From: Platerodrilus igneus
Taxonomy: Eukaryota; Arthropoda; Insecta; Coleoptera; Lycidae
Direction of reading: 5' to 3'
Assembly: GCA_036346225.1 (NCBI GenBank)
Contig: JARFIW010001750.1
Location: forward strand, 2,728,001-2,792,000
Length of the DNA: 64,000 nucleotides
Part shown: in pieces, positions 44,167-55,319 of the stretch
Layout: the number at the start of each line of letters is the position of its first letter
How positions within the stretch are numbered: the first letter of the stretch is position 1
The notes under the pieces: generated by a model
What the model was told of the DNA's origin: nothing
The model's input: the letters and a program-made list of their open reading frames with translations, nothing else
The model's database searches: none
Position numbers and translations under genes: made by a program

Positions 44167-44619
44167 GTAAGTATTAGTAATAAAACAGGCTACTATATAT
44201 GACATTAAGTTCTTATAACGGGAATTCAGATAGGTACGCTCAAACTTTGATTGTAACGAAACCGATAAGTTATGACATCTGATAGCCGTGTTTAGTTAGT
44301 CGTGATATTTCAACCATTTGAGACTATTATTCAACTCATAGAAATTTCTAAAATTCGATTTGCGAAACGTTACGTACATTTCGTACTTTTTACATACGTC
44401 ATGATTGTCTTAAAGAATAGACTTCATCGTAAAATCAATAAATTTAAAATAATGAGGCTGTCTGCTAACAGTATTGCGTGTATTCTAACGAGAGGTGTAG
44501 GATTGATTTAAAATATTGCTGCCATTTGGGGCTGTACGCTCTAAATTGAAGACAATTGATATTTGTCGTCGTGCGCAAAAACTTGCATTAAATATTAATC
44601 CTTCATCCGTATAAAATCC

Positions 44620-45447
44620 AATTAACTAAGAAGTTAGTGGGAGAATGTAGTGAGGGAAAAGTAGTAGGAAAATTTGGGTATGGTAGACGAAATGGTAGAA
44701 GAGAAAGATTAGTTGAATTTTGCCAGGAACATAGATTAGTAACTGTAAACACCCTATTCGAACAACATGTTAGAAGAAGATATACCTGGAAAGCACCAGG
44801 TGATAGGGCTAGATACCAAATAGATTATATTTTAGTTAAACAAAGATTTAGAAACCAAGTTAAAAACTGTCGTAGTTATCCAGGGGCTGATATAGATAGC
44901 GATCATAACTTAGCTAAAATGAAGTGTAATCTAAAATTCAAAAAAATTGAGAAAGGCTAAAAGAAAGGAATGGGATCTAGATAAGCTTAATGATAGTGAG
45001 GTAAAAGAGGAATATAAACAAGTATTAGATAATAAGATCAAAGGGATAGCTATAGGAGGGAACGTAGAAAATAGATGGAAAGAAATAAAAAGGGCTGTAC
45101 ATGATACAACAACACAGACTATAGGTAAGAAAAAAGTAGAAGCGAGAAAACCCTGGGTAACAAAAGAGATATTAATTTAATAGAGAATAGAAGAAAGCTT
45201 AAACCTTTCAGAGAATTGAATAGTGAAAGTAAGCAAAAATATAATAGAGTTAGGAATACGATAGCACATGTGTGTAGTAAAGCTAGAAATAAATGAATGG
45301 AGGAGAATTGTAAGGGAATACAAGATGCTTTGAGAGTAGATAAGACAGACAGGGCTTACAGGGCAGTTAAAAAGTTTTTCGGGGATGATAGGAAAAAATA
45401 CAATGGTATTAAAGATTAGAATAGTGAGCTTCTAATAAATAAAGTTG
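44620..45447 (+). pseudogene. RTE-like LINE, endonuclease to RT entry (part 1)
   Basis: The + frame from 44637 reads GECSEGKVVGKFGYGRRNGR, RLVEFCQEHRLVTVNTLF, RRYTWKAPGDRARYQIDYIL and YPGADIDSDHNLAKMKCNLK, the end of the apurinic-type endonuclease with its SDH motif. A frameshift near 44945 leads to the linker (44947-45180). The last residues before the gypsy-like insertion are INKVE, and the first after it are VADRWK (49141), so the two halves rejoin as KVEVADRWK. Several in-frame stops show it is dead. Confidence 0.85.
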
Positions 45448-45451
45448 AGGT

Positions 45452-46010
45452 TCTTACGGTTTCCCGCGTCTCACATTATTGCGCAATCGTTAATATAACG
45501 TACAATTACGCGGCAAATTACGTGCCATTTGTATCAAATACCAAACACCTTTAAAAGTGATACAATGGTTAAACTTTAAGCACAAACTATATAAAACGGG
45601 TACTTACGTGTGGTTCTTAACATCTCTGGGTCTTTGTTGTTTCTGGGTGGGTCGGCTACGCCATTGTTGAGTCAGATCTTATTCGTCCATCCTCTATGTT
45701 CGTTCGTAGGTAGGGCGGGAAGGATACAGGTAAGAGGTACGATAAGACAAGATAAGATACAGGAACCTACATCCTAAAAAGAGAAAAGACAGACACGCAA
45801 CACCGGTAGATGTTCTTGGCTTGAGGTCTCGTAGATTAATGACGTCCCATCACACCGCGCGCACTTGTGTCATTCACTCCGCGCCTGCGCATTCTTTTGC
45901 GCAAACGCAACTATCCGGAATGACGGAAATTGATAAGTTCATTTATAAATATTCACGGGAACTTATCTACATATTTAACAATGTACCGTTGCCAATTTTG
46001 GCATGTAACA
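45452..46010 (-). repeat. LTR (3' LTR in coding orientation)
   Basis: 559 bp, starting TCTTACGG on the + strand (the solo copy has TGTTACGC, so one terminal base has changed) and ending GGCATGTAACA. It is highly similar to 48599-49137, which implies fairly recent insertion. Confidence 0.92.
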
Positions 46011-46859
46011 ATTGCGACAAAGCCATAAAAGAAAAAAAACTTAAAAAAAGAAAAAGACTTTTAGTACGGTAAAAACTTAAAATCTAAAGCCCAAGTAACT
46101 TACATATAACCTAACTTACATTCTAGTAAATGTTTATTTTAGACGCCACCTGGTTTTTTCAACCGATAACGCGTCTTACGAGTAACCAGAAAACGGATGT
46201 GTAGCACCATTGTTTTTGAACTACATCTATAAATGCACACACGAGTCTTTGATGTGGCGCAGTTATAATCGACAGCACAAATTTGTCGGAGAGCACGAAA
46301 CACTACTACAACCAAAACAAATGCGTCAAGTCGCCTAACATATATACAATAACTAAAGCTAACATTACAGTTTTTAAGTGCACAGGCACATAAGCATTGC
46401 ATTTAAACTGTTTTTACTTTGGTAAGAAAATGCGCAAATTTCAAAATGCCCAAGAGAACAAGTTATTATACATTTTAGTAAATTTTTATGTATTGGTACT
46501 CTGGCTTAATAAACAATACACACCAAAACTTTTTTATATCATAGTTGTGAATTTACAAATTTACCAACAGCACCTTCTTACTAATTTCTTACGTTACTAA
46601 CCTAACAAATTACATTACTACCATCAGGTTAGCTTCTTCACTCAATACTCAAAAAAATAATTCCTACGACTCATCATAAATACCAAACGTTAGGAAAACA
46701 AAAAAAAAGTAAGACAAAGTCTCAAGTTATTATCAAAGATAATAGGTAAGATGAAGATATTAAGATAAAATTAGATAACACTAGATGGGTCCGAAAAGTC
46801 CTAGCACGCTAAGGCACGCTACAACTATATACATTAAAGATTTGGTTCTAATAGGTTCT

Positions 46860-47825
46860 AATAGGCCAGATTGTTTTTTGGGGGAGGACGGTATTTATCT
46901 ACACGTAATTTCACTTCTTGAAGCGAGCGACATAAATCTTTAAACTGAGGTAAAGAAGAGATGTGTTGTAAAACTAAACGTTCGGAAAAATATGGGTTTA
47001 AATTTCTAAGAAGTTAATCTATAATTTCGGGTTCGGGAGGTTTTTTTTATCTAATCTGCTATATAAAGCTTCCATTGAGATAATAAAAGAGATTACGTTT
47101 TCGTTAGGTCCCTGGGTACGACTTTTTATTTCATTCCAGAGATCAGTTATATAGCCATGGGGTAGGAAATTGCGTTTTAAACACGCAACCTGTTCTTCCC
47201 AGGTAGAAATCTGGTTTCGTATATTTCTATACCAAATCAAAGCAGAACCGGTAAAGAATTCGCCCGTTGAGACAAATAAATTTTCGTCTGTACAGTTACG
47301 AGAAATTTTAAAATCATTTACTCTATCTAAGAATGACATTAATGAGATTTGGGAATCGAAACCCTGAAAAGTTATACCCCACTTGTATACTGGTATCGAT
47401 TTCGCAGACGATATAGAAGGTTGGGAAATTGTTAAATTGGAAAGAGCGGTAGGCAAATTTGCATCTAATTCTAAGTTAAGTTTTTCGAGGACGATTCCTT
47501 CAAGTAAGAGAACGTTAGATAAGAAGGTTTGCTTGGTTTCGTTAGCTTGTTCATCTTTAAGTAATGCTAATAAAACTATACGCTGTTTTAAGTGCTCTAT
47601 ACGCGATGTAATGCGTTTAAGCTCAATCTCTGAGGGTTCGGGATCAGTTTTATGAAGTATATTGTTAATATCGTCTATCATACGAGGAATTTGTTGACCT
47701 TTAGCTTCTTGAGCTAATATAGCTTTTAACTGCAATCGCCTATCATTTTGATTTGTTGCGGGTTGGATATTGCGCGATTCCAGCTCAAAAATCGTTTCAA
47801 AAGATTTAAGGTGTACTGAATTCAT
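46860..47825 (-). CDS. Gag-like protein of the gypsy-like element
   Basis: From ATG at 47825 an open frame of 268 codons runs to 47019, then continues in another frame to about 46860. The N-terminal third is a charged helix-rich region (MIDDINNILHKTDPEPSEIE). The C-terminal half is a retrotransposon Gag capsid domain: FQGFDSQISLMSFLDRVNDF, FTGSALIWYRNIRNQISTWE, LKRNFLPHGY and LWNEIKSRTQGPNENVISFI. The extension after the frameshift reads NLNPYFSERLVLQHISSLPQ and ends with VDKYRPPP. No CCHC zinc knuckle was seen before the coding signal stops. Gag packages element RNA; here it is probably defective because of the frameshift. Confidence 0.85.
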
Positions 47826-48598
47826 TGTACTATTGTGTTTTAGAAAGTAGATGTACCAAGATAAATTTTCAGGGGATTCACGATAGTTGTGTTTAAGGAC
47901 AAAATTTTCTCTAAGAAAGAATTCGTAACCTATAGTTAATTATATAGATTATAAGATAATATGATAGTTAACTAAAATTTAAACTAAAAACACGCTTTCA
48001 ATAAACTAACCAAAATGGTTGAAATAGGTATATACTCAACTTAATATGATATCAGAAATTTTTTCATAAGGGATAGCAAATAAACAATTAAGGTAACTAT
48101 GTATAGAGGTACTTACAAAATGAATTATTTAGATCCAAAAAACCACATTTTCATTCACTCACAAATGAGGTTAAGGTAATTATCAAACACATTCTAAAGG
48201 TACACAACACTATTTTTATAAGGAAATATACATAACACTGTTTTGGAAAAGAAGGAATAAATTACAGTACATTTAAAACTGCATGGTTAAGGTAACTGAA
48301 AAATGTAGACAAATACTTAACAAAAGTGAAAGTTTCAACCTGTTAAATAAGATTTATGGTTCCTCCAATGGAGCCAACACATAAGATAAAAAAATAACCA
48401 AAGGTAACTAGATTTTAAAAGTCGCCATATTAAATATCCAAAAATCACTAGAAAAATTTTAAATTATTAATTATTAGATATTTGAGTGAAAAACTTAATT
48501 TTCCTACAAAGAAATAAATATATTCAAAACTAATTCTTAAAAGTTAAATTTGAGGTTAAGACGAATTTAATTTTCAACACACGTGTACTGAACGCCAT

Positions 48599-49137
48599 TC
48601 TTACGGTTTCCCGCATTTCACATTATTGCGCAATCGTTAATATAACGTACAATTACGCGGCAAATTACGTGTCATTTGTATTAAATATCAAGCACCTTTA
48701 AAAGTGATACAATGGTTACAGTTTAAGCACAAACTAAATAAAACGGGTACTCGCGTGTGGTTCTTAACATCTCGGGGTCTTTGTTGTTTCTGGGTGGGTC
48801 GGCTACGCCATTGTTGAATCAGATCTTATTCGTCCATCCTCTATGTTCGTTCGTAGGTAGGGCGGGAAGGATAGAGGTAAGATAAGATACAGGAACGTAC
48901 ATCCTAAAAAGAAAAGACCTACACGCAACACCGCTAGATGTTCTTGGCTTGAGGTCTCGTAGATTAATGACGTCCCATCACACCGCGCGCACTTGTGCCA
49001 TTCACTCCGCGCCTGCGCATTCTTTTGCGCAAACACAACTGTCCGGAATGACGGAAATTGACAAGTTCATTTAAAAATATTCGCGGGAATTTATCTACAT
49101 ATTTAACAATGTACATTGCCAATTTTGGCATGTAACA
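48599..49137 (-). repeat. LTR (5' LTR in coding orientation)
   Basis: 539 bp, near-identical to 45452-46010 apart from small indels. Its inner edge abuts the putative primer-binding site (complement of 48583-48598). Confidence 0.92.
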
Positions 49138-50640
49138 AGGTAGCAGATAGATGGAAAGATATTTAGAAGATTTATATAAGGGAGTCGATTTGGATGAGTC
49201 AGAGAACGATCAAGAAGAGAATGTAGAAATAGGGTTCTCAATATTAAGAGAGGAATTTGATAAAGCTGTTAGGAATCTTAAACTAAATAAAGCGCCGGGG
49301 TTAGACGATGTACCCGCAGAATTAATAAAACATGCAATTTAGAAAACCTTAGATAGATTATATGAACTAGTAAAAGTAATATATAACACAGGTGAAGTCC
49401 CAGTAGATTTCGAAATAAATATTGTTATCCCAATCCCAAAAAAATCAGGAGCAGATAGGGTGACAATTTTAGAGCAGTTAGTTTAACTTTCCACGCTTCC
49501 AAAATACTAACATTAATAATTACAAATAGATAGAAACTTTGACTGAGAATTATTTAGGCGAAGACCAATATGGTTTTCGTAAAGACAGAGGGACTAGAAA
49601 ACCGATACTAATGATTAGGGTAACTATCGAAAAAAGTTTACAAAAAAATAAAAAGACTCATTTCGCGTTTGTAGATTTAGAAAAATCATTTGATAGGGTT
49701 AGTTGGATAGTTATGTTCAGGGTTTTGCGAAAAATAGGAATCTCTCATAGGGATAGAAAAATTATTTACAGTCTTTATAAAAACTAAAGCGTAGTAATTA
49801 GGTTTGATGAAATAGAAAAGGAAGCTAAGATTAGAAATGGTGTTAGACAGGGCTGTATATTGTCTCCCTTGATTTTTAATGTCTATATTGAGGAAGCTTT
49901 AAACATAGCTAGGGAGAGAAAAGAGATAGGTGTTAGTGTACAGGGACAGAAAATAGACATTTTACGTTTTGCAGATGATATAGCCATTATAGCAGAGTCT
50001 AGAAAAGAGTTAGGAGAGTTTTTAAATATTTTAGATGAGATACTACGGAGTAACTATAGTATGAGGATTAACTCGGGCAAGACAAAGAAAATGACAAGTG
50101 AGTTACAGCCTAGTTCTAAACCAAAATTAAAAATAGGTAATTCCGAGTTAGAGAAGGTAGTATAATTACAAAGGACGGACGTAGCAGAAGAAATATAGTA
50201 ACTAGAATATCTCAAGCTAGAAAAATGTTTTTAGAAAAGAAAGACTTACCCATAGCTAATAGATAGAAGCTTTTGAAACTTGGTGTCTAGGAGAGTGTTA
50301 AAGATTAGTTGGACAGATAGAGTAACAAATGAGGAAGTTTATAGAAGGATAGGTGAGGAACCCTGTATGTGGAAACAATTAAACGTCAGGAGAGATAGAG
50401 TTATAGGGCACCAGTTAAGACATGAGGGACTATTTAGTAAGGTCTTATATTATAGACTACCAAATAAAAATAGAGTAGTGAGACCTTGACAATACTATAT
50501 TAGTCAAATTATTAGAGATTTAGGTTGTGAAGGGTATGTAGACCTTTTTAGACTAGCTTAGAATAGAAAAGAATTTAGAGCTGCGTCAAACCGACTTTAA
50601 GTAAGTTCGAAAACAAACCAAAAAAAATAAATGAATAAAA
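49138..50640 (+). pseudogene. RTE-like LINE, reverse transcriptase part (part 2)
   Basis: This continues 44620-45447 after the gypsy-like insertion. Fragments in order are LKLNKAPGLDDVPAELIKHA (49280-49340), YNTGEVPVDFEINIVIPIPK (49385), EDQYGFRKDRGTRKPILMIR (49560), FAFVDLEKSFDRVSW (49665), RNGVRQGCILSPLIFNVYIE (49835-49890), DILRFADDIAIIAESRKELG (49960-50010, catalytic FADD) and KISWTDRVTNEEVYRRIGEE (50300). The end is QYYISQIIRDLGCEGYVDLF (50490). Stops and frameshifts are scattered, and a segment is deleted near 50280 just before SRRVLKIS. It is dead. Confidence 0.88.
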
Positions 50641-50847
50641 ATCAGTTAACTAAATGTCACCATGACATAACTTACAATTAGGTAGCGGTCTGGCATTTTG
50701 GCAGCGATTCGTTGCTTATGCCTTACCACAACATATAATTTAACACTTTTCCTTTTTTGCAGGGGATACCAGGTATTTCATTTCCTTATAAATGGGAATT
50801 TTGTAAACATGTTGGAGTTCTTTAACAACCATCAGATAGGTAATATC

Positions 50848-51559
50848 TACGAGGGGTGACAGGAAAGTAAGGTCTCCAACGCTGTAACTTCGCCGGATTC
50901 CGCGCTAGGCGAAATCTGGCAACAGCGCCGTGTTGCCTGGTTCCCCCACTACAACTTTGCTGCTGGGCGCGTCATTGCCCGACCGCTCAGTCTTGGCTGA
51001 GCAGCCGTCAACACTGGAAGTGCCCCTCGCGTCAGCGTCTAAGTGCGAATTGCGTTCGGGGATACGTTTCTTAAGTGCAAAAAAGGTGACACCAAAAGAA
51101 ATTCATCGTCAATTGGTTAAATTTGACAGGGAAAACTGTATGAACATTAAAAACGTGCGTAAGTGGTGCCGCGAGTTTAGTTCCGGGCAAAGTAACGTTC
51201 ACGACGAGGAGAGAAATGCCCGGCCGCCGCTCTCGGATGAGATTGTTCGAGCAGTGGAGGCGGAAATGCTCAGAAATCGCCGCGCGACTGTTAAGGACTT
51301 GCAAGGAAAAAAGAAGTTTGGGTCGGACGCGGAGGTCAAAAAAGAGATCAACACCTGGCAGCGCGAGGCGGACGCAGATTGGTACGACATCGGCATACAA
51401 AAGTACATCGCGCGGATGCGGAAAGTGTTGAAAAAAATGGCGATTATGTTGAAAAATAGCCAAGACCCTGGCATTTCCAACGTTGTATCACACTTTGTAA
51501 ATAAATGTCATTTTCTATGAAAAAAAATAGAAGACCTTACTTTCCTGTCACCTCTCGTA
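50848..51559 (+). mobile_element. Internally deleted mariner transposon
   Basis: The element (50850-51557) is flanked by TA on both sides. It has terminal inverted repeats CGAGGGGTGACAGGAAAGTA and, read inward from the right, CGAGAGGTGACAGGAAAGTA. Its ORF 50930-51520 keeps the N-terminal helix-turn-helix part (LSAKKVTPKEIHRQLVKFDR, KNVRKWCREFSSGQSNVHDE, LSDEIVRAVEAEMLRNRRAT) and then jumps to the C-terminal tail (KKFGSDAEVKKEINTWQREA, WYDIGIQKYIARM). The whole catalytic D,D(34)D region is deleted while the frame stays open. It belongs to a different mariner lineage from the pair at 28-30 kb. Confidence 0.92.
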
Positions 51560-51584
51560 TGTAGAGCCAGGTAGATAGGAAAAA

Positions 51585-51740
51585 GATAGAAGAGTATAGG
51601 AAGACCTAGACCAAGCTATATTAGTCAAATTATTAGAAATTTAGGTTGTGAAGGGTATGTAGAATTTTTTAGATTAGCACAGAATAGAAAAGAAGTTAGA
51701 ACTGCGTCAAACCTACCTTAAGTAAGGTCGAAAACAAAAT
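51585..51740 (+). pseudogene. Second copy of the RTE-like LINE 3' end
   Basis: A fragment nearly identical to 50480-50610 (shared ATTAGTCAAATTATTAGA, TTAGGTTGTGAAGGGTATGT and AACTGCGTCAAACC). It lies just beyond the deleted mariner and is a separate truncated insertion or a local duplication. Confidence 0.85.
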
Positions 51741-52640
51741 GATGATGAACTAAGAAGTGTCCTCTATCGACTGTGGAGCAATTGGTAGTTGAGAATCAAT
51801 TGGTTGGCGCAATCCCCCCATCTATCTGTCTCTGTCTCGCTGTCTTTCCGACCCTCTTTTCCTTTCTCTTCTTTTCTCCTTACCGCCCTCCCTTTTTTAA
51901 ATGCATTTAATGCCTTGCTGCTACCTAAAACAATAATAGTTAAAAATATTTACACATAAACGGAAAATGTTATTGTTAGAAGCGCATTTCTAACTTAAAG
52001 TTGGACCTTTTTCTGGAATTGAATTTAACTTTTAGTCCAGTCAAAATAGACATTTCAGTTTACAATAATCGTATAGAGCTGAAAATTGTTTCAGACCTAC
52101 TACAAATAATACATCAAATATCCTACCGATCCTCCTTCCACTAAAAAAATTTATTCAAGGTAAAAGGTCAAAGGTACCTGCTTTTTACATTTTTTTCGTA
52201 AACGGTAAGTGTTATCGTAAATATACTTCAAATAAAAGTTGTAGATCATGCAATTGTCTACAAAAATTGTTTTTCCTGTGAATCACCATATCTGAGATAT
52301 CCCCATTTCAAACATTGAACATACTAATATGCACTTCTGTGCGGCCTATACACCATCGAACGTTCAGTATAAGTTAAAATATTGGTTTGTGTAACTCATA
52401 GGTACAAATTAAACGAGTCCGAACGAATATACACTCAGTCCCTAGTTTCATTCGCCCGTATTACCTTGAGCAATATCTGTCTGCTACTCTATAGTTCGTG
52501 TGGCGACAGTCGTATACCAGCCCTTTACTTGAAGGACGTAAATGAAATACTTTTAGTACTGAACGTTCCTTTCCAGTAAACAGACTTGCTTATTGTTAAT
52601 ATTCCTTATTACAATTTGTGCCGTTCAATAATTAATAAAA
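51741..52640. other. Noncoding stretch with a pyrimidine tract
   Basis: About 900 bp without a recognised gene. A CT-rich tract at about 51820-51900 (TCTGTCTCTGTCTCGCTGTC and following) stands out. Confidence 0.5.
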
Positions 52641-52642
52641 AA

Positions 52643-53080
52643 ATGTCGCAATTTTGCCTTATTTGTAGTAAACCTTTGATTGAAAATGAAATTGTTGTTG
52701 TTGATCGTGGAATGAAGACTTTGATTGATTCAAGTGTTGAAAGAAATAATAGGTTTCTTGAATACCTGAAAGACAAGCAATCTGTGACAGACAATCTATG
52801 TGCAGTGCCGTAAAATGTACACTCGGAACAGTACTATTGCTGCACGAGATGGAACAAACCAATACATTTACAATTAGTCCACCTCGTACTAGAGCGCGTT
52901 GCTTATTTTGCGGCGATGGTGCGAATAAACAATCTTAAAAGAAAAAGCGCAGAAGGTTCGACGTAAAATTTATCAAGTTGCTACACTTGCATTTAAAGAA
53001 TCTATTCTGAAGGTAGCTGGGAGTCGTTCTGATAACGTAGCAAAAACTGTTACTGCACGCATTGAGTTTATTATTTCAAA
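52643..53080 (+). pseudogene. Broken CxxC protein of a multi-copy arthropod family
   Basis: From ATG 52643 the frame reads MSQFCLICSKPLIENEIVVV, then LIDSSVERNNRFLEYLKDKQ. After a frameshift (about 52785) it reads QCRKMYTRNSTIAARDG. After another it reads RARCLFCGDGANKQ and, after a third, VRRKIYQVATLAFKESILKV. The pattern FC..C, then a single C in QCRK.YTR, then RC.FCG is one I associate with an uncharacterised repeated family in arthropod genomes that may bind zinc. It lies inside the MGAT2-like intron on the same strand and is dead. Confidence 0.6.
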
Positions 53081-53619
53081 GAAACCTCTCTCAAAAACCC
53101 CAATTAACCTGCATTTTCAAATCATCTCGATCGAAGTTTAAAATCAAAACAAATTTACCCATTTAAGAAGTTATTTTGTTATCGTTTTACATGTGCGTTG
53201 TAAACATGTTGATATCCAATGAAACTGGTATTTCGTGTTGAACAGAGAACAAGCGGTAAATAAATTAAAGACTATCATTTTATATCACACGAGAATTTAA
53301 TGCGTACGAAATAATAAATTACCGCGTACACCAGACCACAAAACATACTCGCAGATTTAATAAAATTGCATTCCATTTAATGTTTATTCTCTAGGATGCA
53401 ACGAAATAAACATATATCTAGAGAGTAATAATAATTTATGCTTAAGAAATTTGTTTATAGAATAGTTAGAAGCTTACGAATACTGAATTTTAATCAATTA
53501 TATATATCTTAATCATCGAAATAAACTTTTTCTGTGCTTGTAAACTGCACATAACTGTATGCATACTATTCGGAATTATTGTACTATTTTGTTCTGATTG
53601 TACTAATCTGTGCTTTTAG

Positions 53620-53861
53620 GTACACAATCGTGTAACATATCTCGAGTACTTAATAGATAGTCTTCGTACTTCCTATGGAATAGCTAATGCTTTATTAATA
53701 TTTTCTCATGATTTCTTTGATGAAGACATACACAGTCTAATAGCTACCATAGATTTTTGCAGGGTGATGCAAATATATTACCCACTTTCTCTACAACTAG
53801 TTCCAAATAAATTTCCAGGAAGCGATCCAAAAGACTGTCATCCGGATATGCCAAAAGCACA
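53620..53861 (+). CDS. Mgat2: MGAT2-like N-acetylglucosaminyltransferase II, second coding exon
   Basis: This exon starts exactly after the acceptor TGCTTTTAG with VHNRVTYLEYLIDSLRTSYG, in phase with the first exon. It then reads ALLIFSHDFFDEDIHSLIAT, IDFCRVMQIYYPLSLQLVPN and KFPGSDPKDCHPDMPKAQ. The segments LLIFSHD, FC.VMQI.YP and FPG.DP.DC are the conserved start of the GT16 catalytic domain, including nucleotide-sugar binding residues. The 3' boundary is uncertain: a GT at 53862 (GTGTGT, weak) gives an end after MPKAQ with two extra bases, while reading on reaches a stop at about 53904. The remaining catalytic exons are not in this window downstream, so the gene continues past 64000 or is broken. 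Confidence 0.88.
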
Positions 53862-54371
53862 GTGTGTATCGCTCTTTTTATATAAGCTGAACGACACATT
53901 TTAGTAGATTACAGAATACTAACGTATAGTACGTTAATTGCTAGATGAAGTTGAAGTCAAGATGCTTCAATTTCCGAGTATTACTTAGGTTTATCGTACA
54001 CTACTTTTACCTTGAGCAGAATATTAACAATAAATATTTGATATATACATAAACACTACGAATTAAATGCAGTTGTCTGTTAATGTTTTATTATATTTTA
54101 GTATAAAATACAGGTGGTAGGCTGAGAGTTATAATTTTTTTTATAGAAAATGTTCCAATAGTTTTTGATTGTATGAAATAACTTATACAGACTCTCCAAT
54201 CGGAACAAACAGCGTTCGGGCTGATATCACTTATTAATATCTGTTATAACCTGTGTCTTAAAGATTTTTCATAGCACGGTATTTTATTTCTTGAAGAAGT
54301 TAAATATCAGACGAAAGGCATTAGGGCTGTTCTGTTATAATGTTACTGTACTTAAGTGAATAAATATTGCT
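53862..54371. other. Noncoding stretch, putative second intron start
   Basis: AT-rich DNA between the second MGAT2-like exon and fold-back element 2. No further exon recognised. Confidence 0.5.
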
Positions 54372-55319
54372 AACCAAAGTAGAGAGTTTTAACTAACTTT
54401 GCAGAAAAAAATGCATGTGTAAGATAGAACATGAGCGTTATAAGATTTTACGTGTAATATGGACTATACGTGTGTGAAGGAGAGATAGACATAAATTAAC
54501 CTAATTACACCAGCTTGTCTGTCTCACAAGCCTGAGGGGATTTTATTAACTTGTTTTTTCTAACAGAGTAAGCAAGGTTACGCAATATTAGCACAAAGTG
54601 ATCTTTAAAACCCTTGCTCCATTTATTACCTAAATGAAAGATAACACAAATTTTTTAATTAGTTCTATTGCAAATCTTATAATGACGGTATCGAGGAATA
54701 CACATGCAAATTCTTTTGCAATATCAACACAATATTAATTAACCCTAAAGTATGCAAAGCCTGTAGAAATGAATAACAAAACTGTTATTGTTGTAGGAAG
54801 TGTGTCTGTTAGTCAATAAAACATTTTGCTGCAACAAAATATTTAGTTGTCTAGCGAACACCACGGAGAAGTCAGCACACTATTTTGGTTCGCTAGAATA
54901 AGAGAGGTTTTAAGGATTGAGGAATGCTTTTAGCAATACTTCTAAACCAAGAAAAGTCTAATGATCAAACCTAGCCTTCGCTACTGGAAGAACTTAGACT
55001 TCTTCAGAAAACTATTAATTGTCCGTACCCCTAATCACTGCCACTGAGGTGCTATTTATTGACAAAAACTGTGTATTCAAATAGATAAAAAACTCACAAC
55101 TTCGGTTACTTAATTTTAACTACTTTTCCAAGGTCACGGTGATGTCAGTCTTCTAAAAATAAAGAGCAAGTCAATGCTATTCTTAAGCTTTATTATAACA
55201 TTAGATAACTAACATAATTTTAAAACGTGTAACCACCCAAGAGTGGACTCAGTAAATCTTAATTTTAGTACTAAGTTACCCACATAAAACTGTCCTTTTT
55301 ATGCTTATTCGGGGTAGTT

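Larger units (their letters stand above)
45448..49141 (-). mobile_element. Non-autonomous gypsy-like LTR retrotransposon nested in the LINE
   Basis: Two LTRs (45452-46010 and 48599-49137) in direct orientation bound a 2.6 kb interior. The 4 bp target duplication AGGT flanks the element (45448-45451 and 49138-49141); removing it restores the LINE reading frame. In the coding (minus) orientation the LTR begins TGTTACATGCC. Directly inside the 5' LTR is TGGCGTTCAGTACACG, a plausible tRNA primer-binding site. A gag gene is present (47825 leftward), but no protease, RT, RNase H or integrase was recognised, so it depended on a related element. The polypurine tract is not evident. A solo LTR of the same family lies at 7836-8388. 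Confidence 0.92.
44167..53619 (+). other. TE-filled intron of the MGAT2-like gene
   Basis: The intron runs from GTAAGT at 44167 to TGCTTTTAG at 53619, about 9.45 kb, in phase 0. It contains an RTE-like LINE split by a gypsy-like element, a deleted mariner, a LINE 3' fragment and a broken CxxC-protein gene. The first 450 bp (44167-44620) show no recognised feature. Confidence 0.8.

Noticed and set aside
51071..51480. Minus-strand ORFs of 130 and 93 codons
   Set aside because: Antisense shadows of the deleted mariner transposase.
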